DNA from: Bradyrhizobium barranii subsp. barranii
GTDB lineage: Bacteria; Pseudomonadota; Alphaproteobacteria; Rhizobiales; Xanthobacteraceae
NCBI RefSeq assembly: GCF_017565645.3
Contig: NZ_CP086136.1
Coordinates: 6,989,501-7,053,500, forward strand
Length of the DNA stretch: 64,000 nucleotides
Direction of reading: 5' to 3'
The notes under the pieces were generated by a model. The model ran no database searches, had not been told where the DNA came from, and saw only the letters and a program-made list of their open reading frames with translations. Every line of letters starts with the position of its first letter. Positions within the stretch are counted from its first letter, which is position 1. The position numbers and the translations under genes are program-made. Positions 37,780-48,044 of the stretch are shown here, in pieces.

Positions 37780-38445
37780 CTACTCTGCCGCCTGCGCGTT
37801 GATCTCCGCCGAGACCTCGCGAATGGCGCGGGCGAGCAGGTTCGGATCCTGCGCGCCGGAGACGGCGTATTTCTGCGCGAACACGTAGGTCGGCACGCCG
37901 GAAATGCCCTTCTCGGCGGCCTCCTGCGCATCGGCCGACACGCGCGCGACGTCCTCGTCGGTGGCGAGGCGCTTGCGCACGTCGTCGGCATCGAGGCCGA
38001 CATCGGCGGCCGCCTGCACCAGCACGTTCACGTCAGTGAGGTCGCCGCCGTCGCGGAAATACAGCTCCATCAGCCGCTGCTTCATCTCAGGCGCCTTGCC
38101 GATCGCCTCGGCCCAGAGGATCAGGCGGTGACAGTCGGTCGTGTTGGGCTGGCGCGCGACCAGCTCGGGCTTGTAGACAAGGCCCTCCTCGCTTGCAGCC
38201 GCGACGACGCGGCCGGCAATGCCCTTATAGGCTTCGACCGAGCCGAACTTCGTGGTGAGATAGTTCTCGCGGCTGATGCCCTCGCGCGGCACCCACGGAT
38301 TGAGGAAAAAGGGACGGAAATTGAGTTTGACGGGAACGTCGGGAACGAGCGCGAGCGCGCTCTCGATCCGGTGCTTGCCGATATAGCACCAGGGGCACAC
38401 CACGTCGGAGACGACATCGATCTGGAGCGGTTTCAACGTGCTCAT
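37780..38445 (-). CDS. FrnE-like DsbA-family oxidoreductase
   Basis: The protein has 221 residues. The thioredoxin fold starts LQIDVVSDVVCPWCYIGKHR with the redox motif CPWC near residue 18, and ends with a conserved GISGVPTYVFAQKYAVSGAQ. There is no signal peptide, so it acts in the cytoplasm, unlike DsbA itself. FrnE proteins are disulfide isomerases linked to oxidative-stress tolerance or polyketide pathways. Convergent with the GNAT gene. Confidence 0.88.
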   Translation of the reverse strand: MSTLKPLQIDVVSDVVCPWCYIGKHRIESALALVPDVPVKLNFRPFFLNPWVPREGISRENYLTTKFGSVEAYKGIAGRVVAAASEEGLVYKPELVARQPNTTDCHRLILWAEAIGKAPEMKQRLMELYFRDGGDLTDVNVLVQAAADVGLDADDVRKRLATDEDVARVSADAQEAAEKGISGVPTYVFAQKYAVSGAQDPNLLARAIREVSAEINAQAAE

Positions 38446-38521
38446 AGCGCCTCCTTCGGGCGATGCGGGTTTGACCCAAGATAAGCCGAAGATAAGCCGA
38501 ACCCGCCCCGAGGCAAGGGCG

Positions 38522-39343
38522 CTAGGTCATAGCTGCTGCCATCTGCTTGAGCCGCTCGGCGGTGCGCTCGTCCGCCGGGAAGAACGTCTCCAGCGCCAGC
38601 TCCGACAGCGTGATGTCGACAGGTGTGCCGAACACCATGGTGGTGGAGAAGAAACTTAGTATCTCTCCGCCATGGCGCAGCTTGAAGGGAATCGCGACAT
38701 TATCGCTCGACAGCGGCCCCGAGCGCGCCGGGATGGGATAGCTCTTGAGGTCGTTATAGAGCTTGATCAGCTCGGGATCGGCCGTTGCCTCGCATTGCCG
38801 GTGCAGCCGCTCCAGCAGGTGCCCGCACCATTCCGCGAGATTGACCGTGCGCGGCGCCAGCGCTTCAGGGTGAAACGCGAGCCGCAGCACGTTGAAGGGC
38901 TGGCCGAGCAGCCGCTGCGGGATGCCTTCGAGCAGCGGCGCCACCATGCGGTTGGCGGACACCAGATTCCAGTGCCGGTCATAGGCCAGCGCCGGATTGG
39001 GCTCATGCGCCCTGAGAACGAGGTCGATCGCCTGGCGAGCTGATTTCAAGGCGGGATCCTCTAGCGGGCGCTGCGGAAACGCCGGCGCATAGCCGGCCGC
39101 GACCAGCAGCACGTTGCGTTCGCGCAAGGGTACCTCGAGACGTTCGGCGAGCCTGAGCACCATGTCGCGCGAGGGCGCAGCGCGGCCGGTCTCGACGAAG
39201 CTCAAATGCCGCGCGGAAATCTCGGCCTCGCCCGCCAGATCGAGCTGGCTCATGCGGCGGCGTTGCCGCCATTCGCGCAAATGGTCGCCGATATGGACGG
39301 GCTGGCTGCGTTCGGCCTGTGCCGTGGATGCATGTGCGTTCAT
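38522..39343 (-). CDS. XRE-family regulator with MmyB-like ligand-binding domain
   Basis: The protein has 273 residues. Residues about 18-80 are a helix-turn-helix (LREWRQRRRMSQLDLAGEAE, SARHLSFVETGRAAPSRDMV). Residues about 100-265 match the MmyB-like domain, with LAYDRHWNLVSANRMVAPLL and RLAFHPEALAPRTVNLAEWC. The family senses small ligands, possibly fatty acids, and often autoregulates. A palindrome 35 to 53 bases upstream (39378-39396) is a likely binding site. Confidence 0.88.
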   Translation of the reverse strand: MNAHASTAQAERSQPVHIGDHLREWRQRRRMSQLDLAGEAEISARHLSFVETGRAAPSRDMVLRLAERLEVPLRERNVLLVAAGYAPAFPQRPLEDPALKSARQAIDLVLRAHEPNPALAYDRHWNLVSANRMVAPLLEGIPQRLLGQPFNVLRLAFHPEALAPRTVNLAEWCGHLLERLHRQCEATADPELIKLYNDLKSYPIPARSGPLSSDNVAIPFKLRHGGEILSFFSTTMVFGTPVDITLSELALETFFPADERTAERLKQMAAAMT

Positions 39344-39377
39344 GCTCGAAAACCTAGCATGCGGATTTCAGCCCTTC

Positions 39378-39396
39378 CATTACCCGCGAGGTAATG
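39378..39396. promoter_or_regulatory. Palindromic operator before the XRE regulator
   Basis: CATTACC-CGCGA-GGTAATG is a perfect 7-bp inverted repeat, 35 bases upstream of the regulator's start. The position fits autoregulation. Confidence 0.6.
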
Positions 39397-39603
39397 AATA
39401 TTGGCATGTAACCATCTGAAATCGCTTAATCTCTTTTCGCAGACTCTGCTCGACACCAATACCGGACCAGCAAAGTTTGCGAAGAAGGGGGCAACGTCGC
39501 CCGCATCACGTGCGAGCTCGCCGCAGCGCAAGTGACCGCGATGAGGCATGCGCACGCTGGAAGTAAAGATTTGGAATTACCTGCACCGCCAGAGGACCGC
39601 CGA

Positions 39604-40695
39604 CTATGAAACGGCCGCCCCGGAAACCTTGTCGAAAAGGTGCGTTCGCTCCAGATCGATGGCGACATCTATTGGGCAATCGGGCGCCGCAGAAACACCG
39701 ACTTGCATCTGCGCCGTGAATGGAAATGCGCCCACGGTTCCAATCACGAGAGTATGCGGCCCGAGCGGCTCCACGTCTTTTACCATCATGCGGACGGAGG
39801 AGCCCGATGGCGCATCTTGCCGCAGCACGTGGTCGGGCCGCACGCCGAGCACAACCGGCTTGCCGATGCTCCCTGCATAGGCCGCCTCTCGGGATTTCGG
39901 CAATCTCAACGCCGTACCCGAGGGTTCGGTGAAGATCAGTGCACCGTCGCGAGCGGCAATCTCCCCGTGGATAAAATTCATGCTGGGCGCGCCCATGAAG
40001 CCCGCGACGAAGAGATTGCTTGGTTTCTCATAGATCGTGATCGGATCAGCCGCCTGCTCGATGCGGCCGCGATTCATCACCACGACCCGATCGGCCATGG
40101 TCATAGCTTCGACCTGATCGTGTGTGACATAAACGATCGTCTTGGCGAGACGGCGATGCAATGCCTTGATCTCGGTCCGCATCTCGATGCGGAGTTTGGC
40201 GTCGAGGTTTGACAATGGCTCGTCGAACAGAAACACGTCCGGGCTGCGCACGATGGCACGGCCGATCGCCACGCGCTGACGCTGCCCACCGGAGAGCTGC
40301 TTGGGCCGACGGTCCACGTATTGCTCGAGGTCGAGAACCCGCGCGACGTCCTCGACGGCTTTCGCGATCTTGGCGCGCGACTCGCCCCGCGCCTTCATGC
40401 CGTAGCCGATATTCTCACCAACAGTCATATGCGGATAGAGCGCATAGTTCTGGAACACCATCGCGCAATTACGCAAGCCTGGGCGCACCTGCGTCACATC
40501 GCGATTACCGATACGAATGGTTCCGCTGGTGACCGTCTCCAGTCCCGCTATCATGCGCAACGTCGTGGTCTTGCCGCAGCCGGACGGTCCGACAAGCACG
40601 ACAAACTCCTCGTCGGCCACACTCAGATTGAGCCCCTCGATGATCTTGTAGGGCCCATATGCCTTGCTGACGTTCTCGATCTCGACGTGCGCCAT
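39604..40695 (-). CDS. Sugar ABC transporter ATP-binding protein (MalK/UgpC class)
   Basis: The protein has 363 residues from ATG 40695, the start that gives [20 protein letters not shown]; the open frame upstream is non-coding. Walker A is [13 protein letters not shown], the signature [16 protein letters not shown], Walker [14 protein letters not shown], followed by a C-terminal TOBE domain from about residue 240. It energises the importer formed by the genes at 40781, 42270 and 43304. It is last in the operon, behind a stem-loop terminator, so it may be expressed at a lower level. Confidence 0.93.
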   Translation of the reverse strand: MAHVEIENVSKAYGPYKIIEGLNLSVADEEFVVLVGPSGCGKTTTLRMIAGLETVTSGTIRIGNRDVTQVRPGLRNCAMVFQNYALYPHMTVGENIGYGMKARGESRAKIAKAVEDVARVLDLEQYVDRRPKQLSGGQRQRVAIGRAIVRSPDVFLFDEPLSNLDAKLRIEMRTEIKALHRRLAKTIVYVTHDQVEAMTMADRVVVMNRGRIEQAADPITIYEKPSNLFVAGFMGAPSMNFIHGEIAARDGALIFTEPSGTALRLPKSREAAYAGSIGKPVVLGVRPDHVLRQDAPSGSSVRMMVKDVEPLGPHTLVIGTVGAFPFTAQMQVGVSAAPDCPIDVAIDLERTHLFDKVSGAAVS

Positions 40696-40735
40696 GGATT
40701 CCTTTTTCCGTCCCCTATATCGACGGCCAACAAAA

Positions 40736-40763
40736 CCCGGATGATGCTCACGCATCATCCGGG
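40736..40763 (-). terminator. Stem-loop between binding protein and ATPase genes
   Basis: CCCGGATGATG pairs perfectly with CATCATCCGGG around CTCACG; on the minus strand TTTTG follows. It probably terminates part of the transcripts or protects the upstream binding-protein message. Confidence 0.75.
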
Positions 40764-40780
40764 GCAGTCTCCGCGGGAAG

Positions 40781-42241
40781 CTAGTTCTTCGGTGAGAGGC
40801 CCATCGCCGCGCGATAGGCGGCGAGCTGCTTCGCGCGGCCGAACTCATCGGTCAGGCGATTCCATTCCTTCGCGACCGCGTCCAGCGCGGCCTGCGGCGT
40901 GGTCTGGCCGGCCAGCGCCTTGCCAAGCTCAATCTCCACAACCTCGGTGTAGGAGAAATAGCCGGGCAAACGCATGTCGAGCGCAACGTTCTTGCCGTTA
41001 ATGGAGTCGGCCTGGGCGCCGAGATATTCCTTGGCTTCCGTCGGCGAGAAGATCTTGCTCCACAACTCCAGATTCGTGGTGTGCGACTTGCGGTATGGGT
41101 TGACACCCGTGCCACCGGTAATCGCGGCCTTGCCGGAGACTTCAGGGCTTGTCAGCGTCTTGACGAAATCCCATGCCGCCTGCTGGTTCTTGCCCACCTT
41201 TGGCACGGCAATCTGCCAGCCTCCGAACGCCATGAAGGGTGCCGGCAGCACTGCCGGAAACTTGTCCCACTTCTTGGTTTTGGCGTTCCATATCTCGTCA
41301 GAGCCGGGCAGCACTGCAGAGCCCACCTTGCCGGAAATCTTCGATTGCTTGGGGTCGGCGGCGATCACGCCGGTGTCGCCCCAACCGATCGACTCGGCCA
41401 CCTGGCCGCCGGCCACGGCGGCATTGACTTCGCCGAACGAAAAGTTCAGCGCATTGGGCGGGCCAAGCTTGGAAGCGCGAATATATTCCTCCAATCCCTT
41501 CACCCAGCCCGGATTGTTGATCTGGGCATCCATCGTTTCGGGGTCGAAGAACATCGCGCCCGGATAGTTCGGATTGTTGGTATAGGCCGCCGCGTGGCTG
41601 AAGAAGAACCAGAACTGCTGGCCACCGCGACGGAAGGCCTCCGCCGTGCCCCAGAGTCCCTTGTCGGGGCGCTGAAAGAACTCCGCGATGTCGAGATATT
41701 GCTTCCAGGTCTTTGGCGGCGCCAGGTCGTAGCCGTACTTGGCCTTGAAGGCGTCCTTCTCCTTGGGGTCGCTGAACAGGTCGGTGCGATAGGTGTAGGT
41801 GTGAACGTCGCCGTCCATCGATTGCGAATAGATCTTGCCTTCCCACACCATCAGGCGCTCACGGTAGGCCGGCTCGACATCGTCCCAATCCTTGCCGGAC
41901 TGCATCTCTTTCGGCATCTCGCTGAGATAGGTGACGAAGTCGGGCAGCCAGGCCGGCGCAAAGCTGACCAGATCGAACGCCGCGTCCGATCCGGTAAGCG
42001 ACGTAACGATCTTCGGGTAGAGCTCCGACCAGGGGAACTCGACCACATTGACCTTGCCGCAGGTCTTCTTGGTCCATTCGTCCGCGCCGAGCTTGAGCGC
42101 GGAGGCGATATACGGTCCGGTCTGCGACGCCACAGTCAGGGTGACGCCGGAGTAATCCGGGCTACAAGCAGCGTTCGCCTGGCTCGCGGTGCAAGCCATC
42201 GCGAGCGAGGTGGTCAGCATCAGAAACGCCCGTCGCAACAT
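40781..42241 (-). CDS. Sugar ABC transporter substrate-binding protein (family 1)
   Basis: The protein has 486 residues. The signal peptide is [20 protein letters not shown], cleaved near ANA-AC. The mature part is a family 1 extracellular binding protein with [20 protein letters not shown] and [20 protein letters not shown]. It delivers an unknown sugar to the permeases encoded just upstream. The genomic context (deoC, ribokinase) points to a pentose or nucleoside-derived sugar, but MalFGK-type systems usually carry disaccharides or polyols. Confidence 0.9.
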   Translation of the reverse strand: MLRRAFLMLTTSLAMACTASQANAACSPDYSGVTLTVASQTGPYIASALKLGADEWTKKTCGKVNVVEFPWSELYPKIVTSLTGSDAAFDLVSFAPAWLPDFVTYLSEMPKEMQSGKDWDDVEPAYRERLMVWEGKIYSQSMDGDVHTYTYRTDLFSDPKEKDAFKAKYGYDLAPPKTWKQYLDIAEFFQRPDKGLWGTAEAFRRGGQQFWFFFSHAAAYTNNPNYPGAMFFDPETMDAQINNPGWVKGLEEYIRASKLGPPNALNFSFGEVNAAVAGGQVAESIGWGDTGVIAADPKQSKISGKVGSAVLPGSDEIWNAKTKKWDKFPAVLPAPFMAFGGWQIAVPKVGKNQQAAWDFVKTLTSPEVSGKAAITGGTGVNPYRKSHTTNLELWSKIFSPTEAKEYLGAQADSINGKNVALDMRLPGYFSYTEVVEIELGKALAGQTTPQAALDAVAKEWNRLTDEFGRAKQLAAYRAAMGLSPKN

Positions 42242-42269
42242 CGTCCAGTCCTCCCTACATAGGTTTTTG

Positions 42270-43307
42270 CTATTTGATCGCTCCGAGCAGCAGGCCCGAC
42301 CGCATCATGCGGCTGAGCAGACCTGCCATGATCATCATCGGAATGATGGCGACGAGCGCCGCGGCCGAGATCGCCCACCATTCGTCGCCGCGCTGGCTGT
42401 TCTGTCCCGCCACCAGGATCGGCAGCGTCTGCCATCTGGAATTGGTCAGGAACAGCGCGAACAGGAACTCGTTCCAGACGAAGGCGAGCGTGATCATGAA
42501 AGTCGCCAGCAGTCCGTTCATCGACATTGGCACCACGATGCCGAGGAAGATGCGCCAACTTGGCACGTTGTCGACCATCGCGGCTTCTTCGACCTCGATC
42601 GGAATGGCCTCGAAGAAGTCGCGCATCAGCCAGACCACGATCGGCAGCGAGAACGCGACGTAGCACAGCGTCAGGCCGACATAGCTGTCGATGAGCTGGA
42701 AGCCGAGCCGGCCGATTTCGCTGTAGAGGAGATACAGCGCGAAAGCCGTGACGATCGGCGGAAACATGCGCTGGCTGACGAACCAGAACAGGATGTCTTC
42801 ATTGCCGAGGATCGGCCCCGGCAGCGGCAGGCGGTTGGCCAGGATTGCAGCGACAAGCGCGATCGGGAACGCCAGCAGCAGCGCCTGCGCGCGGGTGAAG
42901 CCGAGCGAATGTTGAACAGCAGATAGCCGCCGAGCGCGAGCAGGAAGAAGATCAGGCCGGCGCCGAAGCCGTACCCTGAACTCGAACCGCACCAGCGCAT
43001 AGGCCGCCATTGCGCCGACGGCAGTCGCGATCGCCGCCGCCGACAAGCCAACGATTGTCGAGTTCAAAAAGGTCCGGAAGAACTCGCCACGGATACCCTG
43101 ATAGAGATCAATGAAGGGCTGCAGGGTCGGCGTGAAATCGACGAACGGAATATAGGTCGGGCCGCCGACCACGCCCGGCGGGGTCTTGAACGCCGTCACG
43201 ACCACCCAATAGAGCGGAAACGCCGTGATCAGGCACCATGCGAAGACACCGGCCGCGACCAGGCGGCGGCTCCAGCGCGACAGTCCGGTAAGGCCCTGCC
43301 CGCTCAT
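42270..43307 (-). CDS. Sugar ABC permease (MalG class) with two compensating indels
   Basis: The reading frame from ATG 43307 gives 345 residues. It overlaps the MalF-type stop as ATGA. The C-terminal EAA-loop region (EVEEAAMVDNVPSWRIFLGI) is intact. Between about 42907 and 42976 the in-frame product is polar (RVRLRRRPDLLPARARRLSA), but the neighbouring frame reads YGFGAGLIFFLLALGGYLLF, a proper membrane helix. An extra C at 42974-42976 and a missing base near 42906-42908 explain this. Either the protein has lost a helix or the sequence has two errors; the gene is otherwise normal. Confidence 0.85.
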   Translation of the reverse strand: MSGQGLTGLSRWSRRLVAAGVFAWCLITAFPLYWVVVTAFKTPPGVVGGPTYIPFVDFTPTLQPFIDLYQGIRGEFFRTFLNSTIVGLSAAAIATAVGAMAAYALVRFEFRVRLRRRPDLLPARARRLSAVQHSLGFTRAQALLLAFPIALVAAILANRLPLPGPILGNEDILFWFVSQRMFPPIVTAFALYLLYSEIGRLGFQLIDSYVGLTLCYVAFSLPIVVWLMRDFFEAIPIEVEEAAMVDNVPSWRIFLGIVVPMSMNGLLATFMITLAFVWNEFLFALFLTNSRWQTLPILVAGQNSQRGDEWWAISAAALVAIIPMMIMAGLLSRMMRSGLLLGAIK

Positions 43308-44179
43308 CGGCGCTTCTCCAGATGCGGCCACAGCAGCGCCAGATAAGTGACGCCAATGATCGTGATGGCGATCAGGAACAGGAAGCTGAGCGCCGACGTG
43401 TAGCCGAGATTGAACTTCTTGAAACCCTCCTGATAGGCGAACAAGGTCAGGGTCTCGGTGTCCACACCCGGTCCGCCGCCCGTCATCACGAATACGGTGT
43501 CCATGATCTTGTAGCTCTCGATCAGGCGGATGAAGACGACCGCGGCGGAGATCGGCAGCATCATCGGAAAGGTGATGCCCCAGAACTGTTGCCAGGCGCT
43601 GGCGTTCTCGAGCTCGGCCGCCTCGTAGACATCTTCGGGGAGCGTTTGCAGGCCAGCCAGCATCATCAGGATGACGAACGGGGTCCACTGCCAGATCTCA
43701 ACAGCGATGATGCAGGCGAGCGCCCAATGACCGTTGGTGAGGAACGGCAGGTTCGCCATGCCGAACATGGACAGGAACTGGTTGAGCGGCCCCATGGTCG
43801 GATTGAAGATCATGCGAGCAACAAGCGCGACGGCAACCGGGGCCAGAAGCATGGGCAGCAGCAAGGCCACGCGAAATAGCCGTTCGCCCGGAACGCGCGC
43901 GTTCAGCGCGAGCGCAACGCCAAACCCGATCACGTATTGCAACCCGACGGCAATGAACGCGATCAGCGTCGTCGTGAAGATCGCATTCCAGAAGCGCGGC
44001 TCTTGCAGGAGCGTAGCATAATTGCCGAACCACACGACCCGCGGCGGGATCGGCGGAATCAGGCGATAGCTGAGGAAGCTCGTGGTCAACGAATAGATCA
44101 GCGGAAAGATCGAGATCGCCAGTACGACGAGCACCGCCGGCCAGATGAAGACATGCTTGATCGGATCGTTCCGCATCAT
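43304..44179 (-). CDS. Sugar ABC permease (MalF class)
   Basis: The protein has 291 residues with six membrane segments: HVFIWPAVLVVLAISIFPLI at the start and ALSFLFLIAITIIGVTYLAL at the end. The EAA loop (EDVYEAAELENASAWQQFWG) contacts the ATPase. It pairs with the MalG-type permease immediately downstream. The gene begins eight bases before the ribokinase stop region, so the operon is continuous. Confidence 0.92.
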   Translation of the reverse strand: MMRNDPIKHVFIWPAVLVVLAISIFPLIYSLTTSFLSYRLIPPIPPRVVWFGNYATLLQEPRFWNAIFTTTLIAFIAVGLQYVIGFGVALALNARVPGERLFRVALLLPMLLAPVAVALVARMIFNPTMGPLNQFLSMFGMANLPFLTNGHWALACIIAVEIWQWTPFVILMMLAGLQTLPEDVYEAAELENASAWQQFWGITFPMMLPISAAVVFIRLIESYKIMDTVFVMTGGGPGVDTETLTLFAYQEGFKKFNLGYTSALSFLFLIAITIIGVTYLALLWPHLEKRR

Positions 44180-44186
44180 GAGCAGA

Positions 44187-45110
44187 TCATCCCTTCAACA
44201 GGGCTTCAATCTCGGCGCGCCGCGGCATGGCAGGCGCAGTCCCCGCGCGCGTCACGGAAATCCCCGCCGTGGCGGAACCGAGGCGCGCCGCTTCCAGGGG
44301 ATCGGCGCCGCCCGCAAGCGCTGCAGCGAAGCCGCCGACGAATGCGTCGCCCGCGCCCGCGGTTTCGACCACCTTGCCGGCGGCGAACGGGGGCACGTGT
44401 AGCGAGCGGTCTCGCCCGTGAAACAGCGCCCCGCGTTCGCCGAGCGTGATCAGCGCGGTGCCCGCTCCCTTGGCCACCAACGCTTCGCCGGCGCGGCGGG
44501 CGCCGGCAAGATCGCTCACCGCGATCCCCGTCAGCGCTTCCGCCTCGGTCTCATTGGGAACGACGTAGTCGCACAAGGCAAACAGGCCATCGTCGAATTT
44601 GACCGCAGGTGCCGGGTTGAACACGGTGATGCTGCCCGCAGCGCGCGCGATCTCGAGCCCGCGCTGCGCGGCCGCGACCGGTTGCTCGAGCTGGGTCACG
44701 AAGACGCGGCTGGTGCGGATCGCATCCGCCGCCGCATCGACGTCGGTGGGGCTGAGACCGTCGGCCGCTCCGCTCACCACGATGATGGCGTTGTCACCGC
44801 GTGTCTCGTGGACATAGATGAAGGCCGCGCCGGTCGGCGCCTCCGAAGTCCTGGCGACGCGCGGTCGAATGCCCTCGGTTTCCCACGTCTTGATGGCAAG
44901 ATCACCAAACGCGTCGCGGCCGATCCGGGAGATGAAGGTCACCTCTGCGCCTGCGCGCGCAGCGGCCACGGCCTGGTTCGACCCCTTGCCGCCTGGTCCC
45001 ATGGCAAATCCCGAACCGGCGATCGTTTCACCGATCGCGGGCATGTTGCCGGCCCGGAAGGCCAGATCGACGACGAAGATGCCGAGCACTGCGACGCCAG
45101 TCTTGCTCAT
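44187..45110 (-). CDS. rbsK: Ribokinase-like PfkB sugar kinase
   Basis: The protein has 307 residues from ATG 45110 (GGAGAG upstream); GTG 45119 is an alternative overlapping the mutarotase stop. PfkB signatures: GGKGSNQAVAAARAGAEVTF near residue 43 and AAGKVVETAGAGDAFVGGFA near 245, containing the catalytic Asp and anion hole. It phosphorylates ribose or deoxyribose at O5. With deoC in the same operon, deoxyribokinase activity is likely. Confidence 0.88.
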   Translation of the reverse strand: MSKTGVAVLGIFVVDLAFRAGNMPAIGETIAGSGFAMGPGGKGSNQAVAAARAGAEVTFISRIGRDAFGDLAIKTWETEGIRPRVARTSEAPTGAAFIYVHETRGDNAIIVVSGAADGLSPTDVDAAADAIRTSRVFVTQLEQPVAAAQRGLEIARAAGSITVFNPAPAVKFDDGLFALCDYVVPNETEAEALTGIAVSDLAGARRAGEALVAKGAGTALITLGERGALFHGRDRSLHVPPFAAGKVVETAGAGDAFVGGFAAALAGGADPLEAARLGSATAGISVTRAGTAPAMPRRAEIEALLKG

Positions 45111-45115
45111 GGTCG

Positions 45116-45571
45116 TCACTCTCCGTCCGGCGCGATGACGCCCTTGGAAAACAGGAAGCAGCCGTAGAAGCGCCGCTCTCCCGTGGCGATCACGCAGTAG
45201 GCCGTCTTGGCCTTTTCATAGAAGGCATGGCGCTCGACCCCGACCAGCGGCCAGGAGCGTCCCTCGGCGCGGTCGATCGCGGCCTGCACCTCGCGCTGCA
45301 CCGGCGGCACCTCCTGGGGCTGGCCAACAATCTCCATGCGGATTGCGGCATCGTCGACGAACGTATCGAGCGGCAGCACCGAGAGGATGGCTTCGATCGC
45401 CTTTGCCGTACTGACGTTGTCGATGCGAAGCAGCTCGCCGAACACGGTCTGGCGCGCGATGGAGTCGGCAGGAAAATTGGTGTCGCACACCACGAGGCGG
45501 TCCCCGTGCCCCATTGCGCGCAAGGCATAAAGTACGTCGGCATTGAGCAGTGGATTGATGCCCTTGAGCAT
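45116..45571 (-). CDS. RbsD/FucU-family sugar mutarotase
   Basis: The protein has 151 residues from ATG 45571, with GGGAGGG upstream. Motifs: MLKGINPLLNADVLYALRAM with the conserved start of the FucU type, GHGDRLVVCDTNFPADSIAR, and a terminal ERRFYGCFLFSKGVIAPDG. It interconverts sugar anomers or pyranose and furanose forms so that the kinase receives the right form. FucU is the closer resemblance. It is five bases from rbsK. Confidence 0.88.
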   Translation of the reverse strand: MLKGINPLLNADVLYALRAMGHGDRLVVCDTNFPADSIARQTVFGELLRIDNVSTAKAIEAILSVLPLDTFVDDAAIRMEIVGQPQEVPPVQREVQAAIDRAEGRSWPLVGVERHAFYEKAKTAYCVIATGERRFYGCFLFSKGVIAPDGE

Positions 45572-45654
45572 GTTGCGTCCCTCCCTTGTCTTCAAAAAAT
45601 CGCCCGAACTCTGATGGTCCGGATGCCAACCCGTATCACCGCAAGGTGACGTCT

Positions 45655-48042
45655 TTAGTCCCCATAGGGAATCCAGATGTTCTTCACCTGCACCGCGTGG
45701 CGGAGCAGGATCGGACCTTCGCTCGCCACCCGGTCGTACCAATCGAGCGCCAGCCCGTGGTCGACCAGCGTGCGCTTGAGGTTGCCGATCGACAGCCGCT
45801 CCGCGGCAGTCGAGGCCTCCTGCGAGCCGAACACCCAGAGCGCATCGACATCGTCATGCTCGGCAAGGACCTTTGCGAGCGCATCGCGCTCGCCGGTGAC
45901 GATATTGACGACGCCTGCCGGCACATCCGACGTCTCCAGCACCTGATAAAAATCGGTCGCTGCAAGCGGATGCCGCTCGCTTGGGACGGCGACGACGCGG
46001 TTGCCCATCGCAATCAACGGTGCCACCAGGCTGATGAAGCCCAGCAACGGGGCCTCGTCCGGACAGGCCACCCCGACCACGCCGATCGGCTCGTGCATGG
46101 CAAGCGCCACGCCGCGCAACGGCGGTGCATGGATCGTCCCCTCGTATTTGTCGGCCCAGGCCCCATAGCTGAACAGCCGTTCGATACTCGCCTCGACCTC
46201 CGCGCGCGCCTTGGCGGGCGAAACGCCGGTCATATCACCGATGCGCCGGGCGAACTCGTCGCCACGCGCGGACAGATTCTCGGCAAGGTAGTAGAGGATT
46301 TGGGCGCGATTATGCGTCGTCGCCCGCGCCCACCCCTCGGCCGAGCGCGCAGCGGCCACCGCGTTACGGATATCCTTGCGATTGCCCTCGCCGGCTTCGC
46401 CGAGGTGCTTCCCCTTCGGCGACAGCACCGCGCGCGAATAATTTCCGTCGGGACGAACCTGCTTGCCGCCGACGAACAGCTTGGCGGTCCGGTCGATCGA
46501 CGGCGTGCCAAATCCGGCGCCGTCGTTAGAAGCCGCCGGGGATGGCGGCGGCACCTTCGCCCGCGCCTTCCGCCCGCTCCAGGCTTTCGGCTTGAGATAT
46601 TCGTAGAGACCTTCCCGGCCGCCCTCGCGACCGAAGCCGGACTCGCGATAGCCGCCGAAGCCGACGCTGGCATCGAACAAATTGGTCGCATTGACCCAGA
46701 CCACGCCGGCCTGAAGCTTCGGCGCGATATCGAGCGCCAGCCCGATGGTCTCGCTCCACACGCTGGCGGCAAGGCCATAGCGCGTGTTGTTGGCGAGCAT
46801 CACCGCCTCGTCCGGCGTGCGGAACGTCATGGCGACCAGCACCGGGCCAAAGATCTCCTCGATCGCCACGGTCGATGACGGATGCACGTTCCAAAGCAAG
46901 GTCGGGGGATAGAAGCATCCCTCAGCGGGGATCGGCCCCGGCGCCTGATACTTCTCAGCGCCCTCCTTGACGCCGGTTTCGACCAGCGCCTTGATCCGCT
47001 CGAGCTGCACCGGTGCGACCACCGCGCCCATGTCGATCGCCTTGTCGAGCGGCGGACCCACGCGCAGCGTCTCCATGCGGCGGATGAGGCGCTTGCGGAA
47101 TGTCTCTGCGATCCCTTCCTGCAGCAGAAGCCGCGATCCGGCGCAACAGACCTGGCCCTGGTTGAACCAGATCGCATCGACCACGCCTTCCACGGCGCCA
47201 TCGATGTCGGCGTCGTCGAACACGATGAACGGTGACTTGCCGCCGAGCTCGAGCGTCAGCGACTTCCCGCTGCCTGCGGTCGACTGACGGATCAACCGCC
47301 CGACCTCGGTCGACCCCGTGAAGGCGATCTTGTCGACACCGGGATTTTCGACCAGCAACGCGCCGGTGGCGCCATCACCCGTCACCACATTCAACACGCC
47401 GGGCGGCAGGCCGGCTTCCGCCGCGAGCTCGGCGAACAGCAGCGCGGTGAGTGACGTGAACTCTGCCGGTTTCAGCACCACGGTGTTGCCGGTCGCCAGC
47501 GCGGGCGCGATCTTCCAGGCCAGCATCAGCAGCGGAAAGTTCCAGGGGATGATCTGGCCGATCACACCGACCGGGACATGGTCGGCGAATTCGCGGTCCT
47601 GCAATTGCGCCCAGCCGGCGTGATACAGGAAGTGGCGCGCGGCGAGCGGCACGTCGAGATCGCGGGTTTCCCTGATCGGTTTGCCATTGTCGATCGCTTC
47701 CAATACAAACAGACGAGCATGACGTTGCAGCATGCGCGCCAGCGCATAGAGATGACGGGCACGACCGTGACCACCGAGCTTTGCCCATGACGACTGCGCC
47801 GATCGCGCGGCGCCGACGGCAGCCTCGACATCCGCTGCGATGCCTTGCGCGATCCTGGCCAGCGTCTTTCCGGTGGCCGGCTCGATCGTCGCCAGATGCT
47901 TGCCCGAAGCCGGCGCGACGAATTTACCGGCAATGAAATGCCCAAACGTCGCGTCGTGCCGCTTCAGCCAGGCGCGCGCCTCGCCGTCCGCCTCGGGAGC
48001 GGGACCATAATCCATGGTCTCAAAGTAATGTGCGATACTCAT
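45655..48042 (-). CDS. ALDH16-type double aldehyde dehydrogenase
   Basis: The protein has 795 residues from ATG 48042. Domain 1 (about 20-490) is a complete aldehyde dehydrogenase: NFPLLMLAWKIAPALATGNT, LTLELGGKSPFIVFDDADID with the general-base Glu, and the nucleophile in NQGQVCCAGSR. Domain 2 (about 515-795) resembles the front part of an ALDH (EAPLLGFISLVAPLIAMGNR) but has no cysteine nucleophile motif. This active-plus-pseudo layout is that of the ALDH16 family. In this operon it would oxidise acetaldehyde from DeoC. It starts two bases after the deoC stop. Confidence 0.85.
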   Translation of the reverse strand: MSIAHYFETMDYGPAPEADGEARAWLKRHDATFGHFIAGKFVAPASGKHLATIEPATGKTLARIAQGIAADVEAAVGAARSAQSSWAKLGGHGRARHLYALARMLQRHARLFVLEAIDNGKPIRETRDLDVPLAARHFLYHAGWAQLQDREFADHVPVGVIGQIIPWNFPLLMLAWKIAPALATGNTVVLKPAEFTSLTALLFAELAAEAGLPPGVLNVVTGDGATGALLVENPGVDKIAFTGSTEVGRLIRQSTAGSGKSLTLELGGKSPFIVFDDADIDGAVEGVVDAIWFNQGQVCCAGSRLLLQEGIAETFRKRLIRRMETLRVGPPLDKAIDMGAVVAPVQLERIKALVETGVKEGAEKYQAPGPIPAEGCFYPPTLLWNVHPSSTVAIEEIFGPVLVAMTFRTPDEAVMLANNTRYGLAASVWSETIGLALDIAPKLQAGVVWVNATNLFDASVGFGGYRESGFGREGGREGLYEYLKPKAWSGRKARAKVPPPSPAASNDGAGFGTPSIDRTAKLFVGGKQVRPDGNYSRAVLSPKGKHLGEAGEGNRKDIRNAVAAARSAEGWARATTHNRAQILYYLAENLSARGDEFARRIGDMTGVSPAKARAEVEASIERLFSYGAWADKYEGTIHAPPLRGVALAMHEPIGVVGVACPDEAPLLGFISLVAPLIAMGNRVVAVPSERHPLAATDFYQVLETSDVPAGVVNIVTGERDALAKVLAEHDDVDALWVFGSQEASTAAERLSIGNLKRTLVDHGLALDWYDRVASEGPILLRHAVQVKNIWIPYGD

Positions 48043-48044
48043 GC

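Noticed and set aside
42270..43688. 472-codon frame for the MalG-type permease
   Set aside because: The part upstream of 43307 is the wrong frame of the MalF-type gene; the ATGA overlap marks the true start.
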